Assembly (NCBI GenBank): GCA_030550225.1
Contig: JAUQPV010000023.1
Location: 1-18,353, forward strand
Direction: 5' to 3'
DNA from: Acidobacteriota bacterium
GTDB taxonomy: Bacteria > Acidobacteriota > HRBIN11
Length of the DNA stretch: 18,353 bases
Shown here piece by piece: positions 6,255-14,762 of the stretch. How positions within the stretch are numbered: position 1 is the stretch's first letter; the number at the start of each line of letters is the position of its first letter. The notes under the pieces were generated by a model. That model did not search any database, was not told where the DNA came from, and saw only the letters and a list, made by a program, of their open reading frames with translations. The position numbers were made by a program, and so were the translations under genes.

Positions 6255-9200
6255 TTAGGGGGCAATCAGTAGGGGGCTCGGTGGGGATGGAGCGGACCGG
6301 CCCATGGGGACGGGGATCCACTGGGCCTGACGGACCCCGATAAGGGCGGCCCGGACGTCCTGCTGAGGAAATACCTTCTGGATATAGGCCCGGTAGACCT
6401 GAATTTGGGCCCGATACTGGCGGATCAAGACCGACGGCCGGGATTCCGCATCCGTCTTGTAGTCGCAGACCCACAGCGTCGTCCCTTGGGGTGAAATATC
6501 CTCCACGATCACGTCGATTCGGCCTTCCCAGAAATGGCGGCCCCGGGCGTCGGCCGACTGGAGGAAGGGGATTTCCCGGGCCCGGATGCGGGGCTTCATA
6601 TAACGCCACAGGGGACTTTGCAGAAACATGCGCAAGAGTTGGAAAGACTCGTCCAGGATGGCTGGGACGTCGGTGCCTTGGATGTCTTTTTCCACCAGGG
6701 CTCGCTGCAGGAGAAGTGGGGCCTCGTAGGTCAAGAAGGCCTCGACCCAGGCGAGGTCGTCGACCTGAGGGTCCAGAGGGATTCGGGCCAGGGCCTCGTG
6801 GACCAGGGTCCCGACCCATCGTCCGTGGGGACTTCCGGCCTCGGGACCCTGGACGGCCGGTGTCCACAAGGCGAAAGATATAAGGCCCCCTTCCTCGACG
6901 GGGACCGACGTGACGTCGGGCACGCGGTCCTGATCACTGGGTCGCCGTTGAACGCTCTCGGCCTGGCGGAAACGCTCCCAGCGCCGTCGAAGGTCCGTCC
7001 ATACTCGGCTATAGGCCTCGATGAGCTCATGCGTCATGACCGATGGCCCATGGCCGTGAGCCGTGAGCCATGCGCCATGAGCCATCGCTTCCAAGTCGGC
7101 CTGGCTCCGGATCGGGCGAACGTCGATGAAGTCGCCCGCCCGTAAGAGCTGAGCCAACCGGCACGCCGGTGGGTCCCGACGGCCCCACCGGGGATACATG
7201 CAGACCAGGACCAGGCTGTCCCGGGCTCGGGTACAGGCCACGTAAAAGAGGCGTTTCTTCTCGGCCTCCTCCAACTGATTCCGCCGGAGGTGATGCAGGA
7301 GAAACGTCACGTTGTAGATCGTCTGCCCGGCGGCGCTCCGCTGGACGGCGATGCCCAGGCGGCCGTCCGGCGTGAGTTCCACCTGACAAGGGGGGGCGGT
7401 ATCTCGGCCCGACTCCGGCTGGCCCAGGAAGTGGGCATCGGCTACGATGACGAGGTCGAACTCCAGGCCCTTCGCCTTGTGGATCGTCATCCACCGGCAG
7501 GCGTTCAGCTCGGGGTCGGCCAGGAGGCTTTCGCTTTCCTCGATGCCGGCCCAGGCCGAGGTCTGCAAACGCTGGACCCACCGGTCGACGGTCGTGTCGC
7601 CTTGGTCGAACCATCGGTAGGCCAGCTCGACGAGTTTCCAGAGATTCATGACCTTTTGGGGGCCCATCGGATGGGAGACATACACGGCCGGGACCCGGAA
7701 CTCTTGAAAGAGGGTCGTCAAAACACGAGCCGGCGGGTCGTCCCGATGGCGATTCCGGTGGTCCTGAAGTCGTCGGATGGCCGCCTCAGCCCGGTCCCAT
7801 TCGTCGGCCAGCCGGGGAAACAGTCGCAAGAAAGCTTCTCGGGCTTGGGTCCATACGGTCAAGTCCGCCGCTTGTAGGACGGCCGGGGAGCCCGGATGAG
7901 TCCGAGGCCCGGGCACAGGCGGCCACAGGACCCACGCGCCGGGATCCATGAGCCATTCCCCGCGTTCCCAGCCGGCTAAATGGAATAGAAAGTCATCGGA
8001 CACGCCGACGATGGGCGACCGGAGCCAGCCGATGAGGGCTGGCCGGTCGTAGGGATTGACCCACACCCGAAGCATGTTGAGGACGTCCAGGACTTCTGTC
8101 TTCTGGAAGAACTGCCGGTCGCCCTCGACGACGAAGGGGATGCCGAGCTCGTGGAATTTCTGAGCCAGCCGGGCCAGCCGGTCGACGTGGGTCATGCTCC
8201 GGAATAAGACGGCAACCCGGTCCCACGGGGGCTCCTCTCTAAGGGCGTCGGGCGCAGGGCGCAGGGCTTGGCCCTCGACCCCGAACCCTTGGCTCTTTGC
8301 CCTTGGCTCTTTGCCTTCTACCCATCGGACGACTGTGCCAGCGATCGTCTGGGCCCACAGGTCGTCCCGGTCGTCCGAGGCCGTCTCCAGGCAGTACAAG
8401 ACCGGCCGCCCCGAGTCCGGTCGGTAGGCCGGGGCCGGGTAGATCGGAATGTAAGGTGGCTGAACATAGCGGTCCGGGTGGACGACCATCCGCTTCAAAA
8501 AGTCCGTGATGGATTCAGCCGCTGCGTCGGAAGGGTCGGTAGCCGGAAACAGGCTGTACCGGTCCGTCAGGCTCTCGCCCTCGGCCAAGGGATACTTCTG
8601 ACGGTCCTCCTCAAAGAGCGGGCCGCAGGCCGCATTGACGAAGTCCAGGACGGTCGCCCCGCTCCGGAAGTTCTGTCGCAGGACACAGTTCAGGAAGTCA
8701 GGCGACTGCTGGAGGTCCTCGTAAAACCGCTGAAAGGCCGCCAGGTCCGCATCCCGAAAGGCATAAATGGACTGCTTGGGGTCGCCGACGACAAAGATGC
8801 AGCCAGGTCGCCACTGGTGCGTCTGGACGTCCTGTCCCAAGAGGCGGAGGATGTCCATCTGGACCGGGTTCGTGTCTTGGAACTCATCGACCAGGATGTG
8901 ACGGATCTGGGCCTGCAAGCTTTGGCGAACGGTGGGATTCTGGGCCAGCAGACGGTACGTCTGCCACAGGAGGTCGTCATACGTCAGGTAGCCCTCCTGA
9001 CGGAATCGGCGCTGGAGACGCTCCAGGAAGGGTGCGAAGGCCTCCCCCATCCGTCGAGTCAGGGCCAGGTCGACGGAGAACAGAAGAGCCCGAAAGAAAT
9101 GCAGGAATCGGGGGACCCGCGCCTCGGGAAGGCGAGACGCACAGGCCTCGGCAGCTTGCTCGAGCCGGGGCCGAATGTCTTTCCACCGGTCGCTCAGGTC

Positions 9201-10133
9201 CGGCGGCGGATACCGGCGACGGCCAGGCCCGTCGACCAGGGACGTCAGGTGATCGATCAGAAAGGCCCGAAATTGCTGAGACTTCGGAGACCGAGGCCGG
9301 TAGGCCTGGACGGCCTCGAGGACGGCCTGGAGAAATCCCCGATCTTGCAGGCGTCGGTGGTAGGCTTCCCAGGCCGCGGCCTCCCACGCCGTCTGGCGGT
9401 CGAGGGAGGAACCCATCGTGATGGAACTGACGGCCGCCGAGCGGGCCATCGACGAGAGCGTTTCCAGGTCCAGGTGGTACTTGCGGGCAAACCACCGGAC
9501 GGCCGCCCGGGCTTGCCGATACGCCGGCTCGGGCCGGGGGTCGTGGCCCAGCAGGTCCAACAGGTAAAAAAGCCATTCTTCGTGAAAGACCTGGTCCCAG
9601 AGGTCGTCGCCGATGACCTCAAACTGGGGCGGGATCGAGGCCTCAAAGGCATAAACCCGCAGGAGACCGGCACAGAAGCTGTGGATGGTCGAGATGCGGA
9701 CCTCGTTAAGGTAGGTCAGGACCGCCCGGAGGACTCGCCGCCACTCGGACTCGGTACAGCGGAGCCGATCGTACAGGTCCCGCCGGACGGCTTCGACGAA
9801 GCGGGCGTCGGCCGGCTCGACGGCCGTCCCGGGGTAGAGCCACGCCTGCAGGTAAGTCCGGGCCCGGTCCCGCATTTCAGCCGCCGCCTTCTCGGTAAAG
9901 GTCATCGCCACGACCTCTCGAACGGCGGCCTGAGGGCGCCCGTGGGACCGGGCATGGTGGAAAGCCCGCCATACCAGGCAGTAGCACAGACGCGCCGTCA
10001 GTAGGCTCGTCTTGCCCGTCCCGGCTCCGGCGATGACGAACACATTACGCTCGACCTGGGTCGCCGCCTGAAGCCGGTCCGACCAGTCATCGCCCCCGAC
10101 GGTAGGGGCGACCGGCGCCGTGTCATTTGGCAT
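6255..10133 (-). CDS. UvrD/RecB-family helicase-nuclease, AddA-like
   Basis: This 1292-residue protein looks like the AddA/RecB subunit of a double-strand-break resection enzyme: an ATP-driven SF1A helicase fused to a PD-(D/E)XK nuclease. The Walker A motif AGAGTGKTS is at residues 35-43 (K41), followed by motif Ia MTFTEKAA. Walker B VDEFQDTNP lies at about 413-421, then GDPKQSIYAFR, QNFRSG, VAVLFRS (about 640), MTIHKAKGLEFD (about 880) and FYVACTRAR (about 963). The nuclease has its His (GTLVHEALA, about 1106), GRIDVIVED (about 1204), CDYKTD (about 1222) and QIQVYRAY (about 1240), so all catalytic positions appear intact. Two short-repeat tracts sit in frame inside it. The ATG at 10133 overlaps the rlmH stop by 11 bp, suggesting translational coupling. 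No AddB partner is in the window, so AddA against a stand-alone helicase-nuclease cannot be settled. Confidence 0.9.
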   Translation of the reverse strand: MPNDTAPVAPTVGGDDWSDRLQAATQVERNVFVIAGAGTGKTSLLTARLCYCLVWRAFHHARSHGRPQAAVREVVAMTFTEKAAAEMRDRARTYLQAWLYPGTAVEPADARFVEAVRRDLYDRLRCTESEWRRVLRAVLTYLNEVRISTIHSFCAGLLRVYAFEASIPPQFEVIGDDLWDQVFHEEWLFYLLDLLGHDPRPEPAYRQARAAVRWFARKYHLDLETLSSMARSAAVSSITMGSSLDRQTAWEAAAWEAYHRRLQDRGFLQAVLEAVQAYRPRSPKSQQFRAFLIDHLTSLVDGPGRRRYPPPDLSDRWKDIRPRLEQAAEACASRLPEARVPRFLHFFRALLFSVDLALTRRMGEAFAPFLERLQRRFRQEGYLTYDDLLWQTYRLLAQNPTVRQSLQAQIRHILVDEFQDTNPVQMDILRLLGQDVQTHQWRPGCIFVVGDPKQSIYAFRDADLAAFQRFYEDLQQSPDFLNCVLRQNFRSGATVLDFVNAACGPLFEEDRQKYPLAEGESLTDRYSLFPATDPSDAAAESITDFLKRMVVHPDRYVQPPYIPIYPAPAYRPDSGRPVLYCLETASDDRDDLWAQTIAGTVVRWVEGKEPRAKSQGFGVEGQALRPAPDALREEPPWDRVAVLFRSMTHVDRLARLAQKFHELGIPFVVEGDRQFFQKTEVLDVLNMLRVWVNPYDRPALIGWLRSPIVGVSDDFLFHLAGWERGEWLMDPGAWVLWPPVPGPRTHPGSPAVLQAADLTVWTQAREAFLRLFPRLADEWDRAEAAIRRLQDHRNRHRDDPPARVLTTLFQEFRVPAVYVSHPMGPQKVMNLWKLVELAYRWFDQGDTTVDRWVQRLQTSAWAGIEESESLLADPELNACRWMTIHKAKGLEFDLVIVADAHFLGQPESGRDTAPPCQVELTPDGRLGIAVQRSAAGQTIYNVTFLLHHLRRNQLEEAEKKRLFYVACTRARDSLVLVCMYPRWGRRDPPACRLAQLLRAGDFIDVRPIRSQADLEAMAHGAWLTAHGHGPSVMTHELIEAYSRVWTDLRRRWERFRQAESVQRRPSDQDRVPDVTSVPVEEGGLISFALWTPAVQGPEAGSPHGRWVGTLVHEALARIPLDPQVDDLAWVEAFLTYEAPLLLQRALVEKDIQGTDVPAILDESFQLLRMFLQSPLWRYMKPRIRAREIPFLQSADARGRHFWEGRIDVIVEDISPQGTTLWVCDYKTDAESRPSVLIRQYRAQIQVYRAYIQKVFPQQDVRAALIGVRQAQWIPVPMGRSAPSPPSPLLIAP
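7044..7084. repeat. Heptamer tract inside the helicase-nuclease gene (site 2)
   Basis: Six near-identical units of the TGAGCCA type (one shortened to 6 bp) run in tandem. They encode a His/Ala/Gly-rich stretch, AHGAWLTAHGHGPSV, at about residues 1017-1031, between helicase motif VI and the nuclease domain. An inverted partner (7019-7033, with the 10-bp palindrome ATGAGCTCAT at 7021-7030) lies just to the left. Related words recur at 13341-13353. Confidence 0.75.
8243..8319. repeat. Heptamer tract inside the helicase-nuclease gene (site 1)
   Basis: Eleven consecutive 7-bp units can be read without a gap. They include GGGCGCA twice in a row (8250-8263) and an exact tandem 14-mer CCTTGGCTCTTTGC (8287-8300, 8301-8314). 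The left half is G-rich and the right half C-rich on the plus strand. The frame stays open through it, encoding a Lys/Pro/Ala-rich segment at about residues 605-630, just before helicase motif VAVLFRS. Confidence 0.8.
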
Positions 10134-10593
10134 AGGGCGTCCCCTTCCAGAGGCTTAGGATACGATACATCAGTTCCAAGAAGACCGCACGGGTCATCTC
10201 GTGACTCATCGTGATGGGTGCCAGGGCAACCCGATAGGGGGCCTCCTGTTCCAGCTCGGGACTCAGGCCTATCGGACCTCCCAGGACGACGCCGACCCGC
10301 CAGCCCTGGGTCACCGCCGTCGTCCACCACTGGAGCCACCGTTCTGTCGACCAGGCTTCGCCCGAAGGCGTCAGGACGACCCACGTATCCAAATCCCGGA
10401 CATGCGCTCGAAGGGCCGCCGCCTCAGCCCGCCGGTGGGCGGCTTGTTGATGGGGGTCTCGGAGGGGACGTTCCGGGACCTCCCGGACCTCGCAAGGGAC
10501 CCACCGTCGGATCCGTTGAAGGTAGTCGGCTGCCAGGGCTTGAATCGGCCTCGACCGGATCGGTCCGACCCAGACGATGACGAGCCGAGTCAC
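10123..10593 (-). CDS. rlmH: 23S rRNA (pseudouridine1915-N3)-methyltransferase
   Basis: RlmH is a small SPOUT-class, SAM-dependent methyltransferase that modifies pseudouridine 1915 in helix 69 of 23S rRNA on assembled ribosomes. The protein is 156 residues, the normal size. The WVVLTPSGEAWSTERW block corresponds to the conserved LDxxGKxLSSExFA segment. VVLGGPIGLSPE is the knotted SAM-binding loop. ITMSHEMTRAVFLELMYR with a terminal KGTPYAK matches the family's SxMTxxHxxxRxxxxEQxYRAxxIxxGxPYHK ending, here with Ala instead of the usual His before the last Lys. The only in-frame starts after the kinase stop (10603-10605) are GTC and the GTG at 10593, so GTG is the start. It sits 9 bp after the kinase gene and overlaps the helicase-nuclease start by 11 bp, indicating one operon. 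Confidence 0.93.
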   Translation of the reverse strand: MTRLVIVWVGPIRSRPIQALAADYLQRIRRWVPCEVREVPERPLRDPHQQAAHRRAEAAALRAHVRDLDTWVVLTPSGEAWSTERWLQWWTTAVTQGWRVGVVLGGPIGLSPELEQEAPYRVALAPITMSHEMTRAVFLELMYRILSLWKGTPYAK

Positions 10594-10602
10594 GACGCCA
10601 CG

Positions 10603-11955
10603 TCACTCTGTCCCTTTTCCGGGACGGCGGGGTTTAGGAGCCTCCAGGCGTTGAAGGGCCTGCTCCAGATAACGGCGAGCCTCCGCGTGATCGGGGGCCT
10701 GACTCAAGACCCACTCCATTTCGTCTCGGCACCGGGCATACAGGCGGTTCATACAGTAGTTCTTCCCTAACTGAAACCGGCGGTCGATTTCTCGTCGTAA
10801 GGCTTCCTGTTTTCTCAACTCCTCGGAAGGCGGCGGAGACGGCCGGGCAGGCACCTCAGAAACCGCCGGGCGAGTAGTCGGTCCGGCGGGTGCCGACGAA
10901 GGCACGGGCTGAACGTTCCCAGCGTCCTGTCGATGGAAGACCCAGGTCGCGGCGCCCAAGATACCGACCGCCAGGCCACCGATGAGGCCCCATCGCCACA
11001 AGGGACTCCAGGCTTGCCAGCGGGTCCATAGGCGCCGCCATGGGTCCATCTCGTCAGCCGGCACGGGGGCGGCCGGTCGATCCAGACGGCCCAGGTCGAC
11101 GTTCACTGCCGAGGCCAAGACACGCTTGAGGTCCTGGGCCAGGGCCTCGGCCGAGGTGTACCGGTCCCCCGGGGAACGGGCCAGCATACGCATCACGATG
11201 GTGTCCAAGATGGGTGGGAGAGCGGCCTCATAGCGGGAAGGCGGCGGTGGGGTCGTGTGCAGGATGGCATAGGCGACGGACTGAAAGGTGTCGCCCTTGA
11301 AAGGACGTTCCAACGTCAGAAGTTGATAAAAGACGACGCCCAAGCTGAAGATGTCGCTGGCCGGCTGATAGGGCTTCCCTTCTAAGACCTCGGGGGCGAT
11401 GTAGTAAGGCGTCCCCACGATCGCTTCGCCGGTCCCGACGGCCTCCGCCCCAGGACTCGCCATCAGGGCGACCCCGAAGTCCATGACCTTCACCCGACCG
11501 TCGGCCAAGATCATGACGTTGGCCGGCTTAATGTCCCGATGGAGGACGCCGTTCCGGTGAGCGTAGCCCAGAGCCTCGGCGACCTGCCGGACGACTTCGG
11601 TCGCCTCGGGCCACGGAAAGACCATATTCCGACGCAAATATGTCTGCAGGGTCGTGCCCTCCAGGAACTCCATGACGATATACGGGACGCCGTCCCAGTC
11701 GCCGACGTCGTGGATCGCTACGATATTGGGGTGGCTTAAACGGCCGGCCGCCCGAGCCTCGACGTAGAAACGGCGTAAGTAGTCCGCATATTCCCGCCGG
11801 TCCGCCAGCACGGGGAGACGTAAGACCTTAATGGCGACCGTCCGCTCGATGATGGGGTCGAAGGCCTTGTAAACCATGCCCATCGAACCCGTGCCGACGA
11901 TGGCCTGGACTTGATACCGGCCGATACGCGACGGCATCTCGCTGGCGCGATGCAT
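10603..11955 (-). CDS. Hanks-type Ser/Thr protein kinase, membrane anchored, with C-terminal TPR-like tail
   Basis: This 450-residue protein kinase probably phosphorylates cytoplasmic targets. The N-terminal domain (about 10-280) has every core motif: glycine loop GTGSMG (21-26), catalytic Lys K43 in VAIKVL, HRDIKPAN (H139, D141), DFG (159-161) and the activation-segment end GTPYYIAPE (APE 187-189). A single transmembrane helix (about 315-338, WGLIGGLAVGILGAATWVF) follows. After a Pro-rich linker there is a short helical tail (about 385-445, containing YARCRDEMEWVLSQAPDHAEARRYLEQAL) that looks like one or two TPR units. No PASTA domain is present, so it is not the PknB cell-wall sensor type. 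ATG 11955 is preceded by GGGG; an internal ATG at 11937 is possible. Substrates are unknown; it heads the operon with rlmH. Confidence 0.92.
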   Translation of the reverse strand: MHRASEMPSRIGRYQVQAIVGTGSMGMVYKAFDPIIERTVAIKVLRLPVLADRREYADYLRRFYVEARAAGRLSHPNIVAIHDVGDWDGVPYIVMEFLEGTTLQTYLRRNMVFPWPEATEVVRQVAEALGYAHRNGVLHRDIKPANVMILADGRVKVMDFGVALMASPGAEAVGTGEAIVGTPYYIAPEVLEGKPYQPASDIFSLGVVFYQLLTLERPFKGDTFQSVAYAILHTTPPPPSRYEAALPPILDTIVMRMLARSPGDRYTSAEALAQDLKRVLASAVNVDLGRLDRPAAPVPADEMDPWRRLWTRWQAWSPLWRWGLIGGLAVGILGAATWVFHRQDAGNVQPVPSSAPAGPTTRPAVSEVPARPSPPPSEELRKQEALRREIDRRFQLGKNYCMNRLYARCRDEMEWVLSQAPDHAEARRYLEQALQRLEAPKPRRPGKGTE

Positions 11956-12023
11956 CCTACCCCACGGACCCGCCTCGGGTGTCGGTCTCCCTACGACCCC
12001 CGTTGGCTACCCTCAGTGTGCAC

Positions 12024-12053
12024 AGATTAGCCTTTTCCTGACTCTATCGTCAA
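12024..12053 (-). promoter_or_regulatory. Candidate sigma-70 promoter for the kinase-rlmH-helicase operon
   Basis: On the minus strand, TTGACG (12053-12048) is a five-of-six -35 match, and TAATCT (12029-12024) is a moderate -10 element 18 bp downstream. The predicted start would be near 12017, inside the 8-bp palindrome TGTGCACA (12017-12024), leaving a leader of about 60 nt. The surrounding 12000-12065 stretch is noticeably more AT-rich than the genes. Confidence 0.45.
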
Positions 12054-12066
12054 TAGCTTTTTCCAC

Positions 12067-12136
12067 AGAGTCGTTCGGTTCGTGAGAGTGGCGTCGGGAC
12101 AGCCTTTTCCAGCGCCTGGGAGGCACGATTTTTCAA
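12067..12136 (+). repeat. Dispersed ~70-bp repeat, copy 2
   Basis: This copy aligns to 3851-3920 at 56 of 70 positions, beginning AGAGTCGTTCGGTTCGTGAG. It lies between the kinase promoter region and the 3' end of rsgA. Immediately after it, GCTTCGTG (12137-12144) is exactly inverted at 12172-12179, a feature that copy 1 does not share clearly. Confidence 0.75.
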
Positions 12137-12214
12137 GCTTCGTGACGACGATGGGGTCAGTCGACGGTAGACACGAAGCAGACTATCTGCCGAAATGCCC
12201 ACCCGCCTGACTAT
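12137..12214. repeat. 8-bp inverted repeat and octamer tract at the 3' end of rsgA
   Basis: GCTTCGTG (12137-12144) and CACGAAGC (12172-12179) are perfect inverted repeats with a 27-bp spacer. They are followed by four octamers (12183-12214: CTATCTGC, CGAAATGC and related) that run over the rsgA stop codon at 12211-12213. There is no T run for a classical terminator on either strand. Confidence 0.55.
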
Positions 12215-13104
12215 TCACCCCCTCCGCCCTGGGCCTCGGCGACGAGTTGAACGTAAAGGTCGTACCATTCGGGTGCCAGGTCCCCCCGCTCGTAGGCTTC
12301 TCGGACGCTACAGTGAGGTTCACGCAGGTGTAAGCAATCGTCGTACTGGCACCGGATCGGTCGTCCGGTCAGGGCCCCCCATGGGAAGGCATCCCGCACG
12401 ACGGCCGGCGTGACCTCCGGGCCGAAAATGCTTCGGGAGAAACCCGGCGTGTCGGCGACCCATCCGCCCTCCGGCAGGGGCAGGAGGGTCGTCCCGGTCG
12501 TCGTGTGGCGACCCCGGCGGGTCCGGGGATGGACCTCGCCGGTCCGAAGACGGGCACCGGGAATCAGGGCGTTCAGCAAGGCGGACTTGCCGGTCCCGGA
12601 CGGCCCGGCCAAGGCGGACACACGGCCTTGAAGCTGTCTTCGGAGGTCTTCCAAGCCGAGCCCCGTACGGACACTGATGCCCAGGAGGGGCCAGCCGGCC
12701 TGGTGATACCGTTCTTGCAGGGCCACCCAGCCAGGATGTTCTCCAGGTTTCAGAAGGTCCAACTTGTTGACGACAATCCCCGCCGGGATACCCCGCACAT
12801 GGGCCGCGATACGAATGCGATGGACGACCCGTTCGTCCAGGGGCGGGGCATCCCAACTGACGACAATGAGGAGAAGGTCCAGGTTGGCCACACCGGGAGG
12901 GTCGAGCCAGTTGCGGCGCGGTGCCACCCCCGTGAGGACGTAATCGTCCGCCAGGATGGTTTGGACCTCGACGAGGTCCCCGGCCCACAGGTCTCCGAGG
13001 TCCTTCCACAGACGCCTGCGGGCCCAGGCGCGGACCTCTCGCCGGTCTTCCAGGAGGTATACCCGAAACTGAGGTCCCACGCGTCCGATGACGATGCCCC
13101 GCAC
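12211..13104 (-). CDS. rsgA: Ribosome small subunit-dependent GTPase A
   Basis: RsgA (YjeQ) is a circularly permuted GTPase that binds the 30S subunit late in its assembly and releases maturation factors on GTP hydrolysis. The 297-residue protein has an N-terminal OB-fold (about 1-65). The permuted GTPase then shows G4 first (NKLDLL, about residue 110), then the P-loop GPSGTGKSALLNAL (about 164-177), the switch region TTGTTLLPL, and G3 DTPGFS. The C-terminal zinc motif CX4CXHX5C is complete. The start is GTG at 13104, with a weak GGG-containing ribosome binding site. The gene stands alone on its strand: it diverges from the citrate synthase gene across a repeat-rich gap, and its stop codon lies inside an octamer tract. 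Confidence 0.95.
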   Translation of the reverse strand: MRGIVIGRVGPQFRVYLLEDRREVRAWARRRLWKDLGDLWAGDLVEVQTILADDYVLTGVAPRRNWLDPPGVANLDLLLIVVSWDAPPLDERVVHRIRIAAHVRGIPAGIVVNKLDLLKPGEHPGWVALQERYHQAGWPLLGISVRTGLGLEDLRRQLQGRVSALAGPSGTGKSALLNALIPGARLRTGEVHPRTRRGRHTTTGTTLLPLPEGGWVADTPGFSRSIFGPEVTPAVVRDAFPWGALTGRPIRCQYDDCLHLREPHCSVREAYERGDLAPEWYDLYVQLVAEAQGGGGE

Positions 13105-13122
13105 GGTCGGACCCTACCCAAT

Positions 13123-13309
13123 TCGGTGTTGGGTGTTAGGTCCTGGGTGTTGGGTCCAGGGAGACCCCAGACCATAGACCCCACACCGAACGGAGTCATC
13201 GGAATACCCCGTCTCGGGACCAGCGAACCCGGCTCCCGAAACAGGTCTATGATCTGGGGTCCGTAGTCTTTCATACCGAACACCCAACACCCAAGACCGA
13301 ACACCGGCG
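13123..13309. repeat. Three concentric inverted repeats built from different heptamer/octamer families
   Basis: Outer pair: heptamer tracts 13123-13164 (TGGGTGT type) and 13275-13309 (ACCCAAC type). Within these, 13135-13155 and 13282-13302 are inverted at 19 of 21 positions. Middle pair: 13163-13180 and 13244-13261 (GACCCCAGACCATAGACC against its inverse) match at 17 of 18. Inner pair: TCGGGA 13214-13219 and TCCCGA 13234-13239. All share nearly the same centre, so the strand could fold as one long, interrupted hairpin of about 168 nt. It occupies the divergent rsgA/gltA gap. Confidence 0.85.
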
Positions 13310-13340
13310 TCTTGGGCAGATAGGTCATCCCTCACGGCCT

Positions 13341-13409
13341 CATGAGCATGAGCCATCCGCATGCCTTCATCCCGCATCCTGCCCATACCCAGCATCCAAC
13401 ACCCTGAAG
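13341..13409. repeat. Drifting heptamer tract upstream of the citrate synthase promoter
   Basis: From 13341 the sequence can be divided into about ten 7-bp units that change gradually. They run from CATGAGC through CATCCCG and CATCCTG to CCAACAC and CCTGAAG. The CATGAGC words match the tract inside the helicase-nuclease gene, and the ACCCAAC-like words match the outer arms at 13275-13309. The last unit merges with the gltA -35 region. Confidence 0.6.
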
Positions 13410-13432
13410 ATTCAGGCGGTATATACTATACT
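13403..13432 (+). promoter_or_regulatory. Candidate citrate synthase promoter with a palindrome over its -35 element
   Basis: Two overlapping TATACT boxes lie at 13422-13427 and 13427-13432. For the second, CTGAAG (13404-13409) sits 17 bp upstream as a weak -35. The perfect inverted hexamers CCTGAA and TTCAGG with a 2-bp centre (13403-13416) cover that -35, the position expected for an operator. The leader would be about 28 nt. Confidence 0.5.
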
Positions 13433-13467
13433 GAGTGCCTCAGACGACTTGGGGGAGGGAGCGCAAA

Positions 13468-14757
<1,290 letters not shown>

Positions 14758-14762
14758 GGGTG

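Noticed and set aside
8268..10004. Long open frame (578 codons) on the plus strand opposite the helicase-nuclease
   Set aside because: It is antisense to a gene with all helicase motifs intact. Its translation has no recognisable domain and reflects GC-rich codon bias on the other strand.
13123..13409. CRISPR array
   Set aside because: Units are only 7-8 bp, contiguous and drifting, with no 25-40 bp direct repeats, no unique spacers and no cas genes.
13435..13467. Upstream GTG start for citrate synthase
   Set aside because: It coincides with the predicted promoter and start site; ATG 13468 has a strong ribosome binding site and matches family N-termini.
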